Source of the DNA: Geobacillus vulcani PSS1
GTDB taxonomy: Bacteria; Bacillota; Bacilli; Bacillales; Anoxybacillaceae
Length of the DNA stretch: 64,000 nt
Direction of reading: 5' to 3'
Assembly: GCF_000733845.1 (NCBI RefSeq)
Contig: NZ_JPOI01000001.1
Span: forward strand, 2,419,001 to 2,483,000
Made by a program: the position numbers and the translations under genes. How positions within the stretch are numbered: position 1 is the first letter of the stretch; every line of letters starts with the position of its first letter. Shown here one piece after another: positions 27,599 to 36,361 of this stretch. The notes under the pieces were generated by a model, which did not search any database, was not told the DNA's origin, and was given only the letters and a program-made list of their open reading frames with translations.

Positions 27599-27955
27599 AT
27601 GAAATATTACAGTATAGGACAATTTGCCAAACTGATAGGGAAAACGGAACAAACGTTAAGAAATTGGGATAAATCTGGTGTATGAAAACCTGCACATGTT
27701 TCTCTATCGGGGTTCAGGTATTATTCACAAGAGCAACCTAATCATTTTCTTGGTATAAAAAACATTGAACGAGAAAGAAAAATTGTAGGCTATTGCACAG
27801 TATCGAGTAACAAACAAAAAGATGATTTGGAAAGACAAATTCAATGCGTCAAGCAATACATGATCGCAAGAGGTTATCGGTTTGAAATTATAACTGACAT
27901 AGGTAAAGCCAAGAAAATGATTCAGGAGTTGGTAAAAGATGATCAAGACTTATAA
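27599..27955 (+). pseudogene. tnpA: IS607 tnpA serine recombinase, disrupted
   Basis: The N-terminal MerR-like helix-turn-helix reads KYYSIGQFAKLIGKTEQTLRN, then an in-frame TGA stops it at 27683-27685 (context WDKSGV, stop, KPAH). The frame then continues through the resolvase motif YCTVSSNKQKDDLERQI with the catalytic serine, but after EIITDIG it jumps to the C-terminal KAKKMIQELVKDDQDL. About 75-80 residues of the catalytic core are missing. Two independent lesions show that the element cannot move itself. The 3' end overlaps tnpB by 17 bases, the standard arrangement. Confidence 0.85.
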
Positions 27956-29123
27956 AGTTATGCTTTTGCCAAACAATAAGCAAAGAACAAAGTTATTTGA
28001 GTGTGCAGGTGCATCCCGATGGGCATACAATTGGGCATTGGCTACACAACAAGAAAACTACAAAAATGGCGGAACGTTTTTAAACGATAATGAGTTAAGG
28101 AAAATGCTGACACAATTAAAAAAGCAAAAAGAATATGCTTGGCTTAACCATTACTCAAATAATATAACAAAACAAGCAATTAAAGATGCCTGTCAAGCGT
28201 ACAAAAACTTCTTTGAAGGCAGGACAAAGTTTCCAAAATTTAAGTCAAAAAAGAGAAGCAAACCAAGTTTTTATCAAGATACGGCAAAAATAAAAATCAC
28301 AAAAACGCATGTAAAATTGGAAAAGTTAACCACATCGAAGAAAAAGAACAAGCAAAAATTGAATGATGTTAAGTTAGCTGAAAAAGGCAGAATCCCAACA
28401 GGGAGTAATATAAAATATCTCAACCCAAGAATCACGTTTGACGGAATAAATTGGTGGCTTACTATTGGAGTTGAAGAAGTTGAAAACAAAAACCAAAATT
28501 ATACTGACGGCATAGGCATCGATTTAGGGGTGAAAGATTTAGCTGTCGTTAGCAACGGGCAGAGGTTTTGCAATATAAACAAATCAAACAAAGTGAAGAA
28601 GTTGGAGAAAAGGCTGAAAAGGTTACAACGTAAGCTATCAAGGAAATATGAGAAAAATAAAATAAAAACAGAAGGAGGTGAATACCGTTACAGAAAAACA
28701 AAGAATATAAAGAAGTTGGAATTCCTTGTTCTAAAAACGTATCGAAGGCTGAAACACATCAGGCACAATTATATTCATCAAATCACTGCATCTTTGGTGA
28801 AAACCAAGCCAGAGTATGTAGTCATGGAGAGCTTAAATACTCATGGAATGCTAAAGAACAGAAAGCTATCGAAAGCCGTCCAAGAACAAACATTCCACGA
28901 GTTTAAAAGGCAAATGGAATATAAGTGTGCCTGGAATGGGATCAAGTTTATACTTACCGATCGATTCTTCCCTTCGTCTAAAACTTGTAGCCATTGTGGG
29001 GCTGTAAAAGAGAAACTTTCTTTGTCAGAAAGAACGTTTGTATGCGATGAATGTGGAAATAAAATAGACAGGGATGTAAACGCAAGTAGAAACTTAAAAA
29101 ATTATGGAAAATCAATAGCCTAG
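27939..29123 (+). CDS. tnpB: TnpB RNA-guided nuclease of the IS607 element
   Basis: A 394-residue TnpB, the transposon ancestor of Cas12. All three RuvC acidic residues are present: D195 (GIDLGVKD), E297 (VVMESLNTHG) and D379 (DRDVNASRN). The zinc finger is complete (CSHCG and CDECG). N-terminal RNA-binding part normal (ASRWAYNWALA). TnpB uses a guide RNA from the element's right end to cut empty donor sites, which helps the element persist. Here it is intact although tnpA is dead. Codon use is very AT-rich compared with its neighbours. It has no own strong promoter visible and is probably read from the tnpA or mtl promoter. Confidence 0.92.
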   Translation: MIKTYKVMLLPNNKQRTKLFECAGASRWAYNWALATQQENYKNGGTFLNDNELRKMLTQLKKQKEYAWLNHYSNNITKQAIKDACQAYKNFFEGRTKFPKFKSKKRSKPSFYQDTAKIKITKTHVKLEKLTTSKKKNKQKLNDVKLAEKGRIPTGSNIKYLNPRITFDGINWWLTIGVEEVENKNQNYTDGIGIDLGVKDLAVVSNGQRFCNINKSNKVKKLEKRLKRLQRKLSRKYEKNKIKTEGGEYRYRKTKNIKKLEFLVLKTYRRLKHIRHNYIHQITASLVKTKPEYVVMESLNTHGMLKNRKLSKAVQEQTFHEFKRQMEYKCAWNGIKFILTDRFFPSSKTCSHCGAVKEKLSLSERTFVCDECGNKIDRDVNASRNLKNYGKSIA

Positions 29124-29300
29124 CACGTAAAGCGGCTATTGATATGTACCCATTCGTTAGTGGGGAATTGAAGCCTTCGGAGCACCACATCCAACGAGAG
29201 TAGCTTTGGCGAAATCGGGTGCGATGAACAAGGAAAGAAGCATAGGTCTTTGTAAGATTTTTAACTATCTTATAAAGCCTTATAAGTTTTCTGTAACGGA
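29124..29300 (+). other. IS607 right end, probable guide-RNA scaffold region
   Basis: Non-coding 177 bases between tnpB and mtlA. Short GC-rich self-complementary pieces occur (for example GAAGCCTTCGGAGC near 29166) before an AT-rich end. By analogy with other TnpB elements the guide RNA would cover the end of tnpB and this region. No independent proof from the sequence. Confidence 0.4.
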
Positions 29301-29308
29301 ACAGCTTC

Positions 29309-30757
29309 ATGACGCATACAACCGGAAACGAAACAAGCTTCCGTGTGAAGGTTCAACGGTTTGGTGGTTATTTGAGCGGCATGATTATGCCAAACATCGG
29401 AGCGTTTATCGCCTGGGGGTTGATCACGGCGTTATTTATCCCGACCGGCTGGTGGCCGAATGAGACGTTTGCCAAGCTTGTCGGGCCGATGATTACGTAT
29501 TTGCTGCCGCTGTTGATCGGGTATACGGGCGGCAAAATGGTGTACGACGTCCGCGGCGGTGTCGTCGGGGCGACGGCGACGATGGGGGTCATCGTCGGTT
29601 CGGAAATCCCGATGTTTTTAGGCGCGATGATCATGGGGCCGCTCGGCGGCTATGTGATCAAAAAAGTGGACGGCCTCTTGCAAGGAAAAGTGAAACAAGG
29701 GTTCGAGATGCTTGTCAACAACTTCTCGGCCGGGATTGTCGGCGGCGTGTTGACGTTGCTCGCCTTTAAAGGGGTGGGCCCGATCATTTCTTTGATTAGC
29801 CAAACATTAGCGGCAGGGGTCGAAAAAATTATCGCTTGGCACTTGTTGCCGCTGGCGAACATTTTCATCGAGCCGGGGAAAGTGCTGTTCTTGAACAACG
29901 CGATCAACCATGGGATTTTAAGCCCGCTCGGCGTCGAACAGGCAGCGCAAACCGGGAAATCGATTTTGTTCCTGTTGGAAACGAACCCTGGGCCAGGACT
30001 TGGCATTTTGCTGGCGTACTGGCTGTTTGGCAAAGGGATGGCGAAACAGTCGGCGCCAGGGGCAGTGATTATTCATTTCTTAGGCGGGATTCATGAAATT
30101 TACTTCCCGTACATTCTCATGCGTCCGATCTTGATTTTGGCGGCGATGGCCGGTGGAGTGAGCGGAGTGTTCACGTTTACGGTATTCCATGCTGGGCTGG
30201 TGGCTGTGCCGTCGCCAGGAAGCATTTTTGCCCTGTTGGCGATGACGCCAAAAGGAAATTACCTCGGCGTGCTCGCTGGTGTGTTCGTCGCCGCAGCGGT
30301 GTCGTTCCTTGTCGCTTCGGTTTTCTTAAAAGCGGCGAAGCAAAACGAAGAGGAAGAAGATTTGGCGAAAGCGGCGGAGAAAATGGAGCAGCTGAAAGGG
30401 AAAAAGAGCCAAGTCGCTGCCGCGCTGCAACAAAATGAAGCGGCTTCGCCAGCTGTGGCTCAATCCGCTCCTAGCCGGGTGAAAAAAATTGTGTTTGCCT
30501 GTGACGCCGGAATGGGGTCGAGTGCGATGGGGGCGTCGATTTTGCGCAATAAAGTACAAAAAGCCGGCCTTGATATTGAAGTCACGAACACGGCGATCAA
30601 TCAGCTGCCGGCCGACGCCGATATTGTCGTCACCCACCAAAATTTAACCGACCGGGCGAAAGCGAAACTGCCGAACGCGTATCATGTGTCGGTGGAAAAC
30701 TTCCTCAACAGCCCGAAATACGATGAGTTGATCGAGCAATTGAAAAAGAATACGTAG
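29309..30757 (+). CDS. mtlA: PTS mannitol-specific EIICB component
   Basis: A 482-residue membrane permease. EIIC starts with VQRFGGYLSGMIMPNIGAFIAWG, has about eight membrane segments and the substrate motif GGIHEIYFPYILMRP. A charged linker (residues 345-385) leads to the EIIB domain, whose phosphorylated cysteine lies in VFACDAGMGSSAMG. No EIIA is fused; mtlF supplies it. It imports D-mannitol as mannitol-1-phosphate. The ATG at 29309 has no ribosome site and a stop codon lies five codons upstream in frame, because the IS607 end is directly before it. Translation is probably reduced. Confidence 0.95.
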   Translation: MTHTTGNETSFRVKVQRFGGYLSGMIMPNIGAFIAWGLITALFIPTGWWPNETFAKLVGPMITYLLPLLIGYTGGKMVYDVRGGVVGATATMGVIVGSEIPMFLGAMIMGPLGGYVIKKVDGLLQGKVKQGFEMLVNNFSAGIVGGVLTLLAFKGVGPIISLISQTLAAGVEKIIAWHLLPLANIFIEPGKVLFLNNAINHGILSPLGVEQAAQTGKSILFLLETNPGPGLGILLAYWLFGKGMAKQSAPGAVIIHFLGGIHEIYFPYILMRPILILAAMAGGVSGVFTFTVFHAGLVAVPSPGSIFALLAMTPKGNYLGVLAGVFVAAAVSFLVASVFLKAAKQNEEEEDLAKAAEKMEQLKGKKSQVAAALQQNEAASPAVAQSAPSRVKKIVFACDAGMGSSAMGASILRNKVQKAGLDIEVTNTAINQLPADADIVVTHQNLTDRAKAKLPNAYHVSVENFLNSPKYDELIEQLKKNT

Positions 30758-30768
30758 ATCTTGAAAAG

Positions 30769-30800
30769 AACGCAGGGGAGTCATGGTCCCCTGCGTTTTT
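30769..30800 (+). terminator. terminator after mtlA
   Basis: AACGCAGGGGA pairs with TCCCCTGCGTT and is followed by Ts. Separates mtlA from mtlRFD. Confidence 0.85.
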
Positions 30801-30802
30801 AT

Positions 30803-31038
30803 CATCCGAAACAGAAGAAGTTCTCTACGTCTCCGCGTTGGCGCAGGCGGTGGGAGGATATCATTGGTGAAGGCTCCCGCCCGGATTTGTCTTTGGCCGT
30901 GCTGATGAGCTCGGACGTGGATCTGCCCCTATCTTTGTCGTAGGCGGTCATGCGGCTGGAACAACGGAAGCCGCTGAGATCGTATGGACAATTAAAAAAT
31001 GTCAACAATAACAACGACGAAAACGAAACATCTATTCA
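30803..31038. other. mtlA-mtlR intergenic region
   Basis: No gene or repeat recognised in these 236 bases; the last part turns AT-rich towards the mtlR promoter. Confidence 0.4.
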
Positions 31039-31068
31039 TTGTCACATCAAGAAAAAAGCCCTTACAAT
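31039..31068 (+). promoter_or_regulatory. probable mtlR promoter
   Basis: TTGTCA at 31039-31044, 18 bases, TACAAT at 31063-31068. Gives mtlRFD a start independent of mtlA. Confidence 0.55.
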
Positions 31069-31139
31069 AAGAAATGAGAAGACGCTCAAATATTTTAAAC
31101 GTGTCAACAGTATGGCCTCAGGATTGGAGGTGAACGGCG

Positions 31140-33233
31140 ATGTACGTATCGGCCCGGGAGCGAAAGCTGCTTGAGCGTTTGTTGGCTGATGAACGGGAAA
31201 TGACGGTCGGCGAACTGGCTGAGGAGCTGAATGTCAGCGCCCGCACGATCCACCGTGATTTGCAAGGCCTTGAGTCCGTTTTGCGGCGCTACGGGCTCGA
31301 GTTGGTGAAAAAAGCGGGGGTCGGCATTCGTCTCGCGGGGGAAAAGAAACAGAAGCAGGCGCTGGCTGTGGAGCTGCTTCATCTTTCTCACCGTGAATAT
31401 ACGCCGGAAGAGCGGCAGCTGATGATTTTAATCGCCTTGTTGGAAGCAGACGAGCCGGTGAAACTCGTCTCATTGGCGAATGACCTAAACGTTACGGTCG
31501 CTACGGTCAGCTTGGATTTGGATAAACTGGAGAAAACGGTTGAAGCGTACGGGCTTTCGCTCATTCGCAAGCGCGGGTACGGCGTCGAGCTTACCGGTTC
31601 TGAATCGGCGAAACGGCGTCTCATTGGCGAACTGCTATTTCGCCATGTCGATGAACACGAATTTTTGGCGCTGATGAAAGAGACGATCCAGAGACGGCCG
31701 GACGACCCACTCGATACAGTGGCGGAAAAACTGCTCGGGCTGGTCGACCGGAAAAAGTTGGCCGTCATTGAACAACAAATCGCGCAGGTGAAAGAAACGT
31801 TCCCGTTTACGATGGCCGACAGTTCGTACATCGCCTTCGTCGTCCATTTGGCGCTCGCCATCGAGCGCATCAGACGGGGGGAAGCGATTCATTTCGACCC
31901 GCGTGATTTGCAGGCGCTTCAGGCGACGAGGGAGCATGAAATCGCGGAGATGCTGGCCGAATCGTTAGAAAGAGCGTTTGGCATTGACATCCCCAAAGAA
32001 GAGATCGGCTATATGACGATGCACTTAATGGGAGCGAAATGGCGCAGCCGCCAAGGAATTTTGGCGGAGGAGCCGAGTTTGGCCGTCGGCATGAAAGCGC
32101 AGCAGCTCATCCGTTTCGTCAGCCGCGAGCTCGGTGTCGATTTGTCCGCCGACCGGACGCTATACGAAGATCTCGTCGTTCACTTGAAACCGGCTTTGTA
32201 CCGTTTAGAGCACGGGATGGGGGTCGCCAACCCGCTGCTTGATCCAATTAAGCAAGACTACGCGGAACTGTTTGCCATTGTCGCCGACGGAACGAAGCAG
32301 CTGTTTGGCGATGTTTCAGTGCCGGAGGAGGAGATCGGCTATTTAGTGCTTCATTTTGCGGCTGCACTCATGCGGGAGAAAAAAGGCTGGCGGGCGCTCG
32401 TCATTTGTTCAAGCGGGCTCGGGACGGCAAAAATTTTGGCGACAAGGCTGAAGAAAGAGATTCCAGACATCGCTGTCATCGAACAAGCGTCCGTGTTTGA
32501 ATGGAAAACGAAAGACGTAAGCGCGTACGACCTCGTCATTTCCACCGTGCCGCTTGCGGAGGAACGCGGCCCGTATTTCATCGTCAGCCCGATGTTGCGG
32601 GAGGAAGAAGCGCGGGCGATCCGCGCGTTTTTAGAGCGAAAATCGGCGGCTGTGGCAAAACCAGTAGCACACGAGCAAGATCCGCAGCCTAACCGGCTGA
32701 CGCTGAAAACGATGAAAGCCATCGGGCGCATCAGTGAGACGATCGTCGGCATTTTAGAAGGATTTTCGCTGCAGGTTGTCAAGCACCGCACCGTTCACGG
32801 GCTCTTGTCCGACGCTTGCCGCCGGCTTGAACAAAGCGGCGTCATCGTCGATGCCGAAGCCGTCATCGGGGAGCTGCGGCGGCGGGAGTCGCTGGGCGGG
32901 CTCGGCGTCCCTGGCACGTCGCTCGCGCTTTATCACGCCCGCAGCTTCGCGGTCCTTCGCTCTTCGCTGACGATGTATCGGCTTGATGAGCCGCAGACGG
33001 TGGCGGGCATGGACGGGAACCCGATGGAAATCAACACCGTTGTGCTGCTTCTTGGCCCTGCGGATGCGGACGAGGAGACGCTTGCTGTTTTAAGCCATAT
33101 CAGCGCGCTGTTAGTCAAAGATGAGCAAAGCATCGCCGTCTTGGCGCACGGCGATGAGGAACAAGTGTATTCGCTTATCAGCACCCACTTAGAACAATTT
33201 TTTGATCATTATTGGACATCGGCGAAGGAGTGA
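31140..33233 (+). CDS. mtlR: mannitol operon transcriptional activator MtlR
   Basis: A 697-residue PRD-containing activator. Domain order: DeoR/HTH region (ARTIHRDLQGLESVL), second helix-turn-helix (VTVATVSLDLDKL), two PTS regulation domains (about 190-400), an EIIB-like domain with the cysteine in VICSSGLGTAKIL, and a C-terminal EIIA-like domain with His in SLALYHARSFAV. Phosphorylation by PTS proteins sets its activity, as shown for the G. stearothermophilus protein. GGAGGTG precedes the ATG at 31140. It activates mtlA and its own operon. Confidence 0.95.
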   Translation: MYVSARERKLLERLLADEREMTVGELAEELNVSARTIHRDLQGLESVLRRYGLELVKKAGVGIRLAGEKKQKQALAVELLHLSHREYTPEERQLMILIALLEADEPVKLVSLANDLNVTVATVSLDLDKLEKTVEAYGLSLIRKRGYGVELTGSESAKRRLIGELLFRHVDEHEFLALMKETIQRRPDDPLDTVAEKLLGLVDRKKLAVIEQQIAQVKETFPFTMADSSYIAFVVHLALAIERIRRGEAIHFDPRDLQALQATREHEIAEMLAESLERAFGIDIPKEEIGYMTMHLMGAKWRSRQGILAEEPSLAVGMKAQQLIRFVSRELGVDLSADRTLYEDLVVHLKPALYRLEHGMGVANPLLDPIKQDYAELFAIVADGTKQLFGDVSVPEEEIGYLVLHFAAALMREKKGWRALVICSSGLGTAKILATRLKKEIPDIAVIEQASVFEWKTKDVSAYDLVISTVPLAEERGPYFIVSPMLREEEARAIRAFLERKSAAVAKPVAHEQDPQPNRLTLKTMKAIGRISETIVGILEGFSLQVVKHRTVHGLLSDACRRLEQSGVIVDAEAVIGELRRRESLGGLGVPGTSLALYHARSFAVLRSSLTMYRLDEPQTVAGMDGNPMEINTVVLLLGPADADEETLAVLSHISALLVKDEQSIAVLAHGDEEQVYSLISTHLEQFFDHYWTSAKE

Positions 33234-33238
33234 ACAAG

Positions 33239-33682
33239 ATGTTGACCCATTCAATTTTAAACAAAGAAAACATTGTGCTAAATGCACAACCAAAAACGAA
33301 AGAAGAAGCGATTCGCCTGGCCGGCGACGTGCTCGTCAAGCAGGGGTATGTTGATCCAGCCTATGTGGACGCGATGCTGGAGCGGGAGGAACTGACCTCC
33401 ACCTATATCGGCAACAGCGTCGCCATCCCGCACGGAACGGAAGCAGCGAAATCGCTCATCAAGCATTCTGGCATTTCGATCGTGCAAGTTCCGGGCGGCG
33501 TTGATTTTGGCGGCGGCAATCAGGCAATGATCGTCATCGGCATTGCCGGCAAAGACGGGGAACATTTAGATATTCTTTCGAAACTCGCGCTTGTCTGCGC
33601 GGAAGCGGACCATGTCGAAGCGATGGCGAACGCCAAAACGGCTGAGGAAATTCTCGAGCTTCTTCATGAGGTGAACGGCTAA
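33239..33682 (+). CDS. mtlF: PTS mannitol-specific EIIA component
   Basis: A 147-residue cytoplasmic phosphocarrier. The active-site histidine is in [12 protein letters not shown] (motif NSVAIPHG). It passes phosphate from HPr to the EIIB part of MtlA and to MtlR. The ATG at 33239 follows GAAGGAG; mtlR ends six bases before. Its stop overlaps the mtlD start by one base (TAATG). Confidence 0.95.
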   Translation: MLTHSILNKENIVLNAQPKTKEEAIRLAGDVLVKQGYVDPAYVDAMLEREELTSTYIGNSVAIPHGTEAAKSLIKHSGISIVQVPGGVDFGGGNQAMIVIGIAGKDGEHLDILSKLALVCAEADHVEAMANAKTAEEILELLHEVNG

Positions 33683-34845
33683 TGCGGGCCGTCCACTTCG
33701 GTGCCGGCAACATCGGCCGCGGCTTTATCGGCAGTCTGCTGGCGGCGTCGGGATATGAGGTCGTGTTTGTCGATGTCAACGAACAAATCGTCCGTTTGTT
33801 GAAGGAGCGGGGAGCGTATCGCGTCATCGTTGCCGGCGAGCGGAGGGAAGAACAGTGGGTGCGCGGCGTTTCCGCTCTCAACAGCCAAACGGAACGGGAA
33901 CATGTCATGGAGGCGATCGCGGCCGCCGATCTCGTGACAACGGCGGTCGGCCCGCACATTTTGCCGGCCATTGCGCCAGTCATCGCCGCTGGGCTCGAGC
34001 GGCGCTTCACGGTTCATCAGCAGCCGCTTCACGTCATTGCCTGTGAAAACATGATCGGCGGCACGGAAGCGCTGAAAACGCACGTCTTTGCCCATCTTTC
34101 CGCGGCTGGGCAACAGCTGGCAGATGAAAACGTTGGTTTTCTCAATTGCGCCGTCGACCGCATCGTTCCAAACCAAACGAGCGATGATCCGCTCGCGGTG
34201 ACGGTCGAGCCGTTTTTTGAATGGGCGATTGAAACGCGAAATGTTATCGGCGCCGTTCCGCCGATTCAAGGGGCTCATTTTGTCGCTGACTTAGGGCCGT
34301 ATATCGAGCGCAAATTGTTTACGGTCAATACCGGCCATGCATTGGCTGCCTATTTAGGCTATCAAAAACAATACCAAACGGTTCAGGAAGCCATGAAAGA
34401 CAGCGACATCCGGACGAGTGTCGAGCAGGCGCTTCGCGAGTCAGGCGCCGTCTTAGTGAAAAAGCACGATTGGCATGAAGAAGAGCACCGTTCCTATATC
34501 GAAACGACGATCGAGCGTTTCACCAACCCGTCCCTTTCCGATGATATCGTCCGCGTCGCCCGTTCACCGATCCGCAAGCTCGGGCCGAACGACCGACTCA
34601 TCGCTCCGGCTGTGCAATATTACACTTTATTCGACAGCGTCCCGTCCGGACTTGTCAAAGGCATCGCCGCGCTCTTGCGGTTTGATGAGGCTAGCGATGC
34701 CGAAGCTGCTGCTCTCCAGCAAACGATTGAACAACACGGGATCGAAGGCGCGCTTCGGCAATACGCGGGACTGGAGCATGACCATCCGCTCGTCGTGGCG
34801 GTGGGGAAAGAATATGCTCAAATGAAACAAATGGATTCGCGTTAA
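33682..34845 (+). CDS. mtlD: mannitol-1-phosphate 5-dehydrogenase
   Basis: A 387-residue NAD-dependent dehydrogenase that oxidises mannitol-1-phosphate to fructose-6-phosphate. The N-terminus [17 protein letters not shown] is the dinucleotide-binding loop; [12 protein letters not shown] and [16 protein letters not shown] are conserved family motifs with the catalytic lysine. Last gene of mtlRFD; GAGGTG precedes the start. The palindrome at 34868-34911 follows 22 bases after its stop. Confidence 0.96.
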   Translation: MRAVHFGAGNIGRGFIGSLLAASGYEVVFVDVNEQIVRLLKERGAYRVIVAGERREEQWVRGVSALNSQTEREHVMEAIAAADLVTTAVGPHILPAIAPVIAAGLERRFTVHQQPLHVIACENMIGGTEALKTHVFAHLSAAGQQLADENVGFLNCAVDRIVPNQTSDDPLAVTVEPFFEWAIETRNVIGAVPPIQGAHFVADLGPYIERKLFTVNTGHALAAYLGYQKQYQTVQEAMKDSDIRTSVEQALRESGAVLVKKHDWHEEEHRSYIETTIERFTNPSLSDDIVRVARSPIRKLGPNDRLIAPAVQYYTLFDSVPSGLVKGIAALLRFDEASDAEAAALQQTIEQHGIEGALRQYAGLEHDHPLVVAVGKEYAQMKQMDSR

Positions 34846-34867
34846 ACTTGGAGATCTCTTATATTCT

Positions 34868-35035
34868 GTCGTCGACCTCCAATCGTGCAAAAACCCCCGG
34901 GGGTCGACGACAACCGTTGAAAGCGCCCCCACCTTCCAGCTATCGAAGGAAAAAGAAATTGACACAATTTTTGAAACATGCTATTCTGAAAGCAGCTGCC
35001 AACGGAAACACCTGATTTCACGGGCTTTGTTTGGG
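34868..35035 (+). promoter_or_regulatory. CRISPR leader with promoter
   Basis: A long inverted repeat (GTCGTCGACC at 34868-34877 and GGTCGACGAC at 34902-34911, loop with CCCCCGGGGG) is followed by a promoter with consensus TTGACA at 34959-34964, 17 bases, and TATTCT at 34982-34987. The predicted start near 34994 lies about 40 bases before the first repeat. The array orientation (degenerate repeat at the far end) also makes this side the leader. Confidence 0.75.
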
Positions 35036-36126
35036 GTTTTTATCGTACCTATGAGGGATTGAAACAATCAAAGAATCCCATCGCATAGCGCTCTTTTCCG
35101 GCGTTTTTATCGTACCTATGAGGGATTGAAACTGCGGTTGGAGACACAGACGAAGTGAGACGATTGTTGTTTTTATCGTACCTATGAGGGATTGAAACCA
35201 AATATTTTGAAGTCGATGCCGAGCGGCTGGAGCGTTTTTATCGTACCTATGAGGGATTGAAACTGAACGTTTACGCGCGGCGCTTATAGGCGCTTTTTGT
35301 GTTTTTATCGTACCTATGAGGGATTGAAACTGGAGTACAAACAGCGCCGGATTCTACTGTTTATGGTTTTTATCGTACCTATGAGGGATTGAAACCAAAC
35401 GCGGAAGAAGTGGATGGGAAAGAGGCAAACATTGTTTTTATCGTACCTATGAGGGATTGAAACCTTTTTACGTAAACCTACTACTTACTTGTATTACATG
35501 TTTTTATCGTACCTATGAGGGATTGAAACAAATAAATCGAGGAGAAATCCCCCCCATTCCTCGTCTTAGGTTTTTATCGTACCTATGAGGGATTGAAACT
35601 CGATATCGATGAACAGACAGAAGGGGAGCTAATTTTTAGTTTTTATCGTACCTATGAGGGATTGAAACTTGAGCGGGAAGGAAATAAAGCTATCGTTTGG
35701 CGAGGTTTTTATCGTACCTATGAGGGATTGAAACTGTAGGCAGAGGTAGACAGTACGGAGGACAGATGGAGTTTTTATCGTACCTATGAGGGATTGAAAC
35801 CTGACGTCCCCGACGATGGTCGTCGAGGCGCGGACTATGTTTTTATCGTACCTATGAGGGATTGAAACATCGAGCAAATGAATATAAAGCTATTGATGTA
35901 ATTCGGGTTTTTATCGTACCTATGAGGGATTGAAACCCTTCCGGTGCTCCCGAATCCGCCTTCCCGCTCGTGAGTTTTTATCGTACCTATGAGCGATTGA
36001 AACAGCATCGATGAGACCAAATCCCGAACATTTTTGGCGTTTTTATCGTACCTATGAGGGATTGAAACAACGTTGTCAATTTGTTGCTGCATATTTGTGA
36101 ACTGCAGTTTTTATCGTACCTATGAG
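35036..36126 (+). CRISPR. CRISPR array, 16 complete 30-base repeats plus a degenerate last one
   Basis: The 30-base repeat begins GTTTTTATCG, continues TACCTATGAG and ends GGATTGAAAC, the type I-B/III class with an ATTGAAAC handle. Repeats start at 35036, 35103, 35169, 35234, 35301, 35366, 35434, 35500, 35570, 35639, 35705, 35771, 35839, 35907, 35974, 36039; a truncated one at 36107-36126 keeps only the first 20 bases. Repeat 15 has one change (GAGCGATT). The 16 spacers are 35-40 bases and all different. No cas gene is in the window, so processing and interference proteins must be encoded elsewhere. Confidence 0.97.
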
Positions 36127-36137
36127 AGCTGAACAAG

Positions 36138-36170
36138 AGAAGGCCGTCTATATGGCGGTCTTCTTTTTTA
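36138..36170 (+). terminator. terminator after the CRISPR array
   Basis: GAAGGCCGTC pairs with GGCGGTCTTC (with G-U pairs) and is followed by six Ts, starting 12 bases after the degenerate repeat. Confidence 0.65.
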
Positions 36171-36325
36171 TTTTGAAAGATGGAAGCCATTGTCCCCCCC
36201 ACGATGAAAGAAATGAAGTTGGGTGAAGGATGCTTACAGTGGGGCAATCTTGTGAACAAAATGCACAAAATTCATTTTATTTTCAAAAACTTCACGCCGA
36301 TCTGGCGGCGTGGTAACGTTATGAA

Positions 36326-36339
36326 TGAAAACGTTATCA
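36326..36339 (+). promoter_or_regulatory. cre site (CcpA) before tctC
   Basis: TGAAAACGTTATCA matches the catabolite-responsive consensus TGWAANCGNTNWCA at every position. It lies 22 bases before the tctC start, where bound CcpA would block transcription in the presence of preferred sugars. Confidence 0.8.
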
Positions 36340-36361
36340 AAAAATAAGGGGGCAAGGGAGA

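Larger units (their letters stand above)
27515..29300 (+). mobile_element. IS607 family element, non-autonomous
   Basis: An AT-rich element of about 1.8 kb with a broken serine recombinase gene (tnpA) and an intact tnpB. The left flank ends ACAG (27511-27514) and the right end also has ACAG (29301-29304), so the precise joint is ambiguous by a few bases. The left end has an imperfect inverted repeat, ATACAATTTG and CAAATTGTGTAT, that may bind TnpA. The 177 bases after tnpB are non-coding and should contain the right end and the guide RNA region. It lies between the mtl promoter and mtlA. Confidence 0.75.

Noticed and set aside
29124-29308. A ribosome site for mtlA within the IS607 right end
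   Set aside because: No purine-rich AGGAG-like run lies within 15 bases of the mtlA start.
35629-36092. Minus-strand open frames with repeated SLIGTIKT and SIPHRYDKN peptides
   Set aside because: They are translations of the CRISPR repeat in different frames, not proteins.
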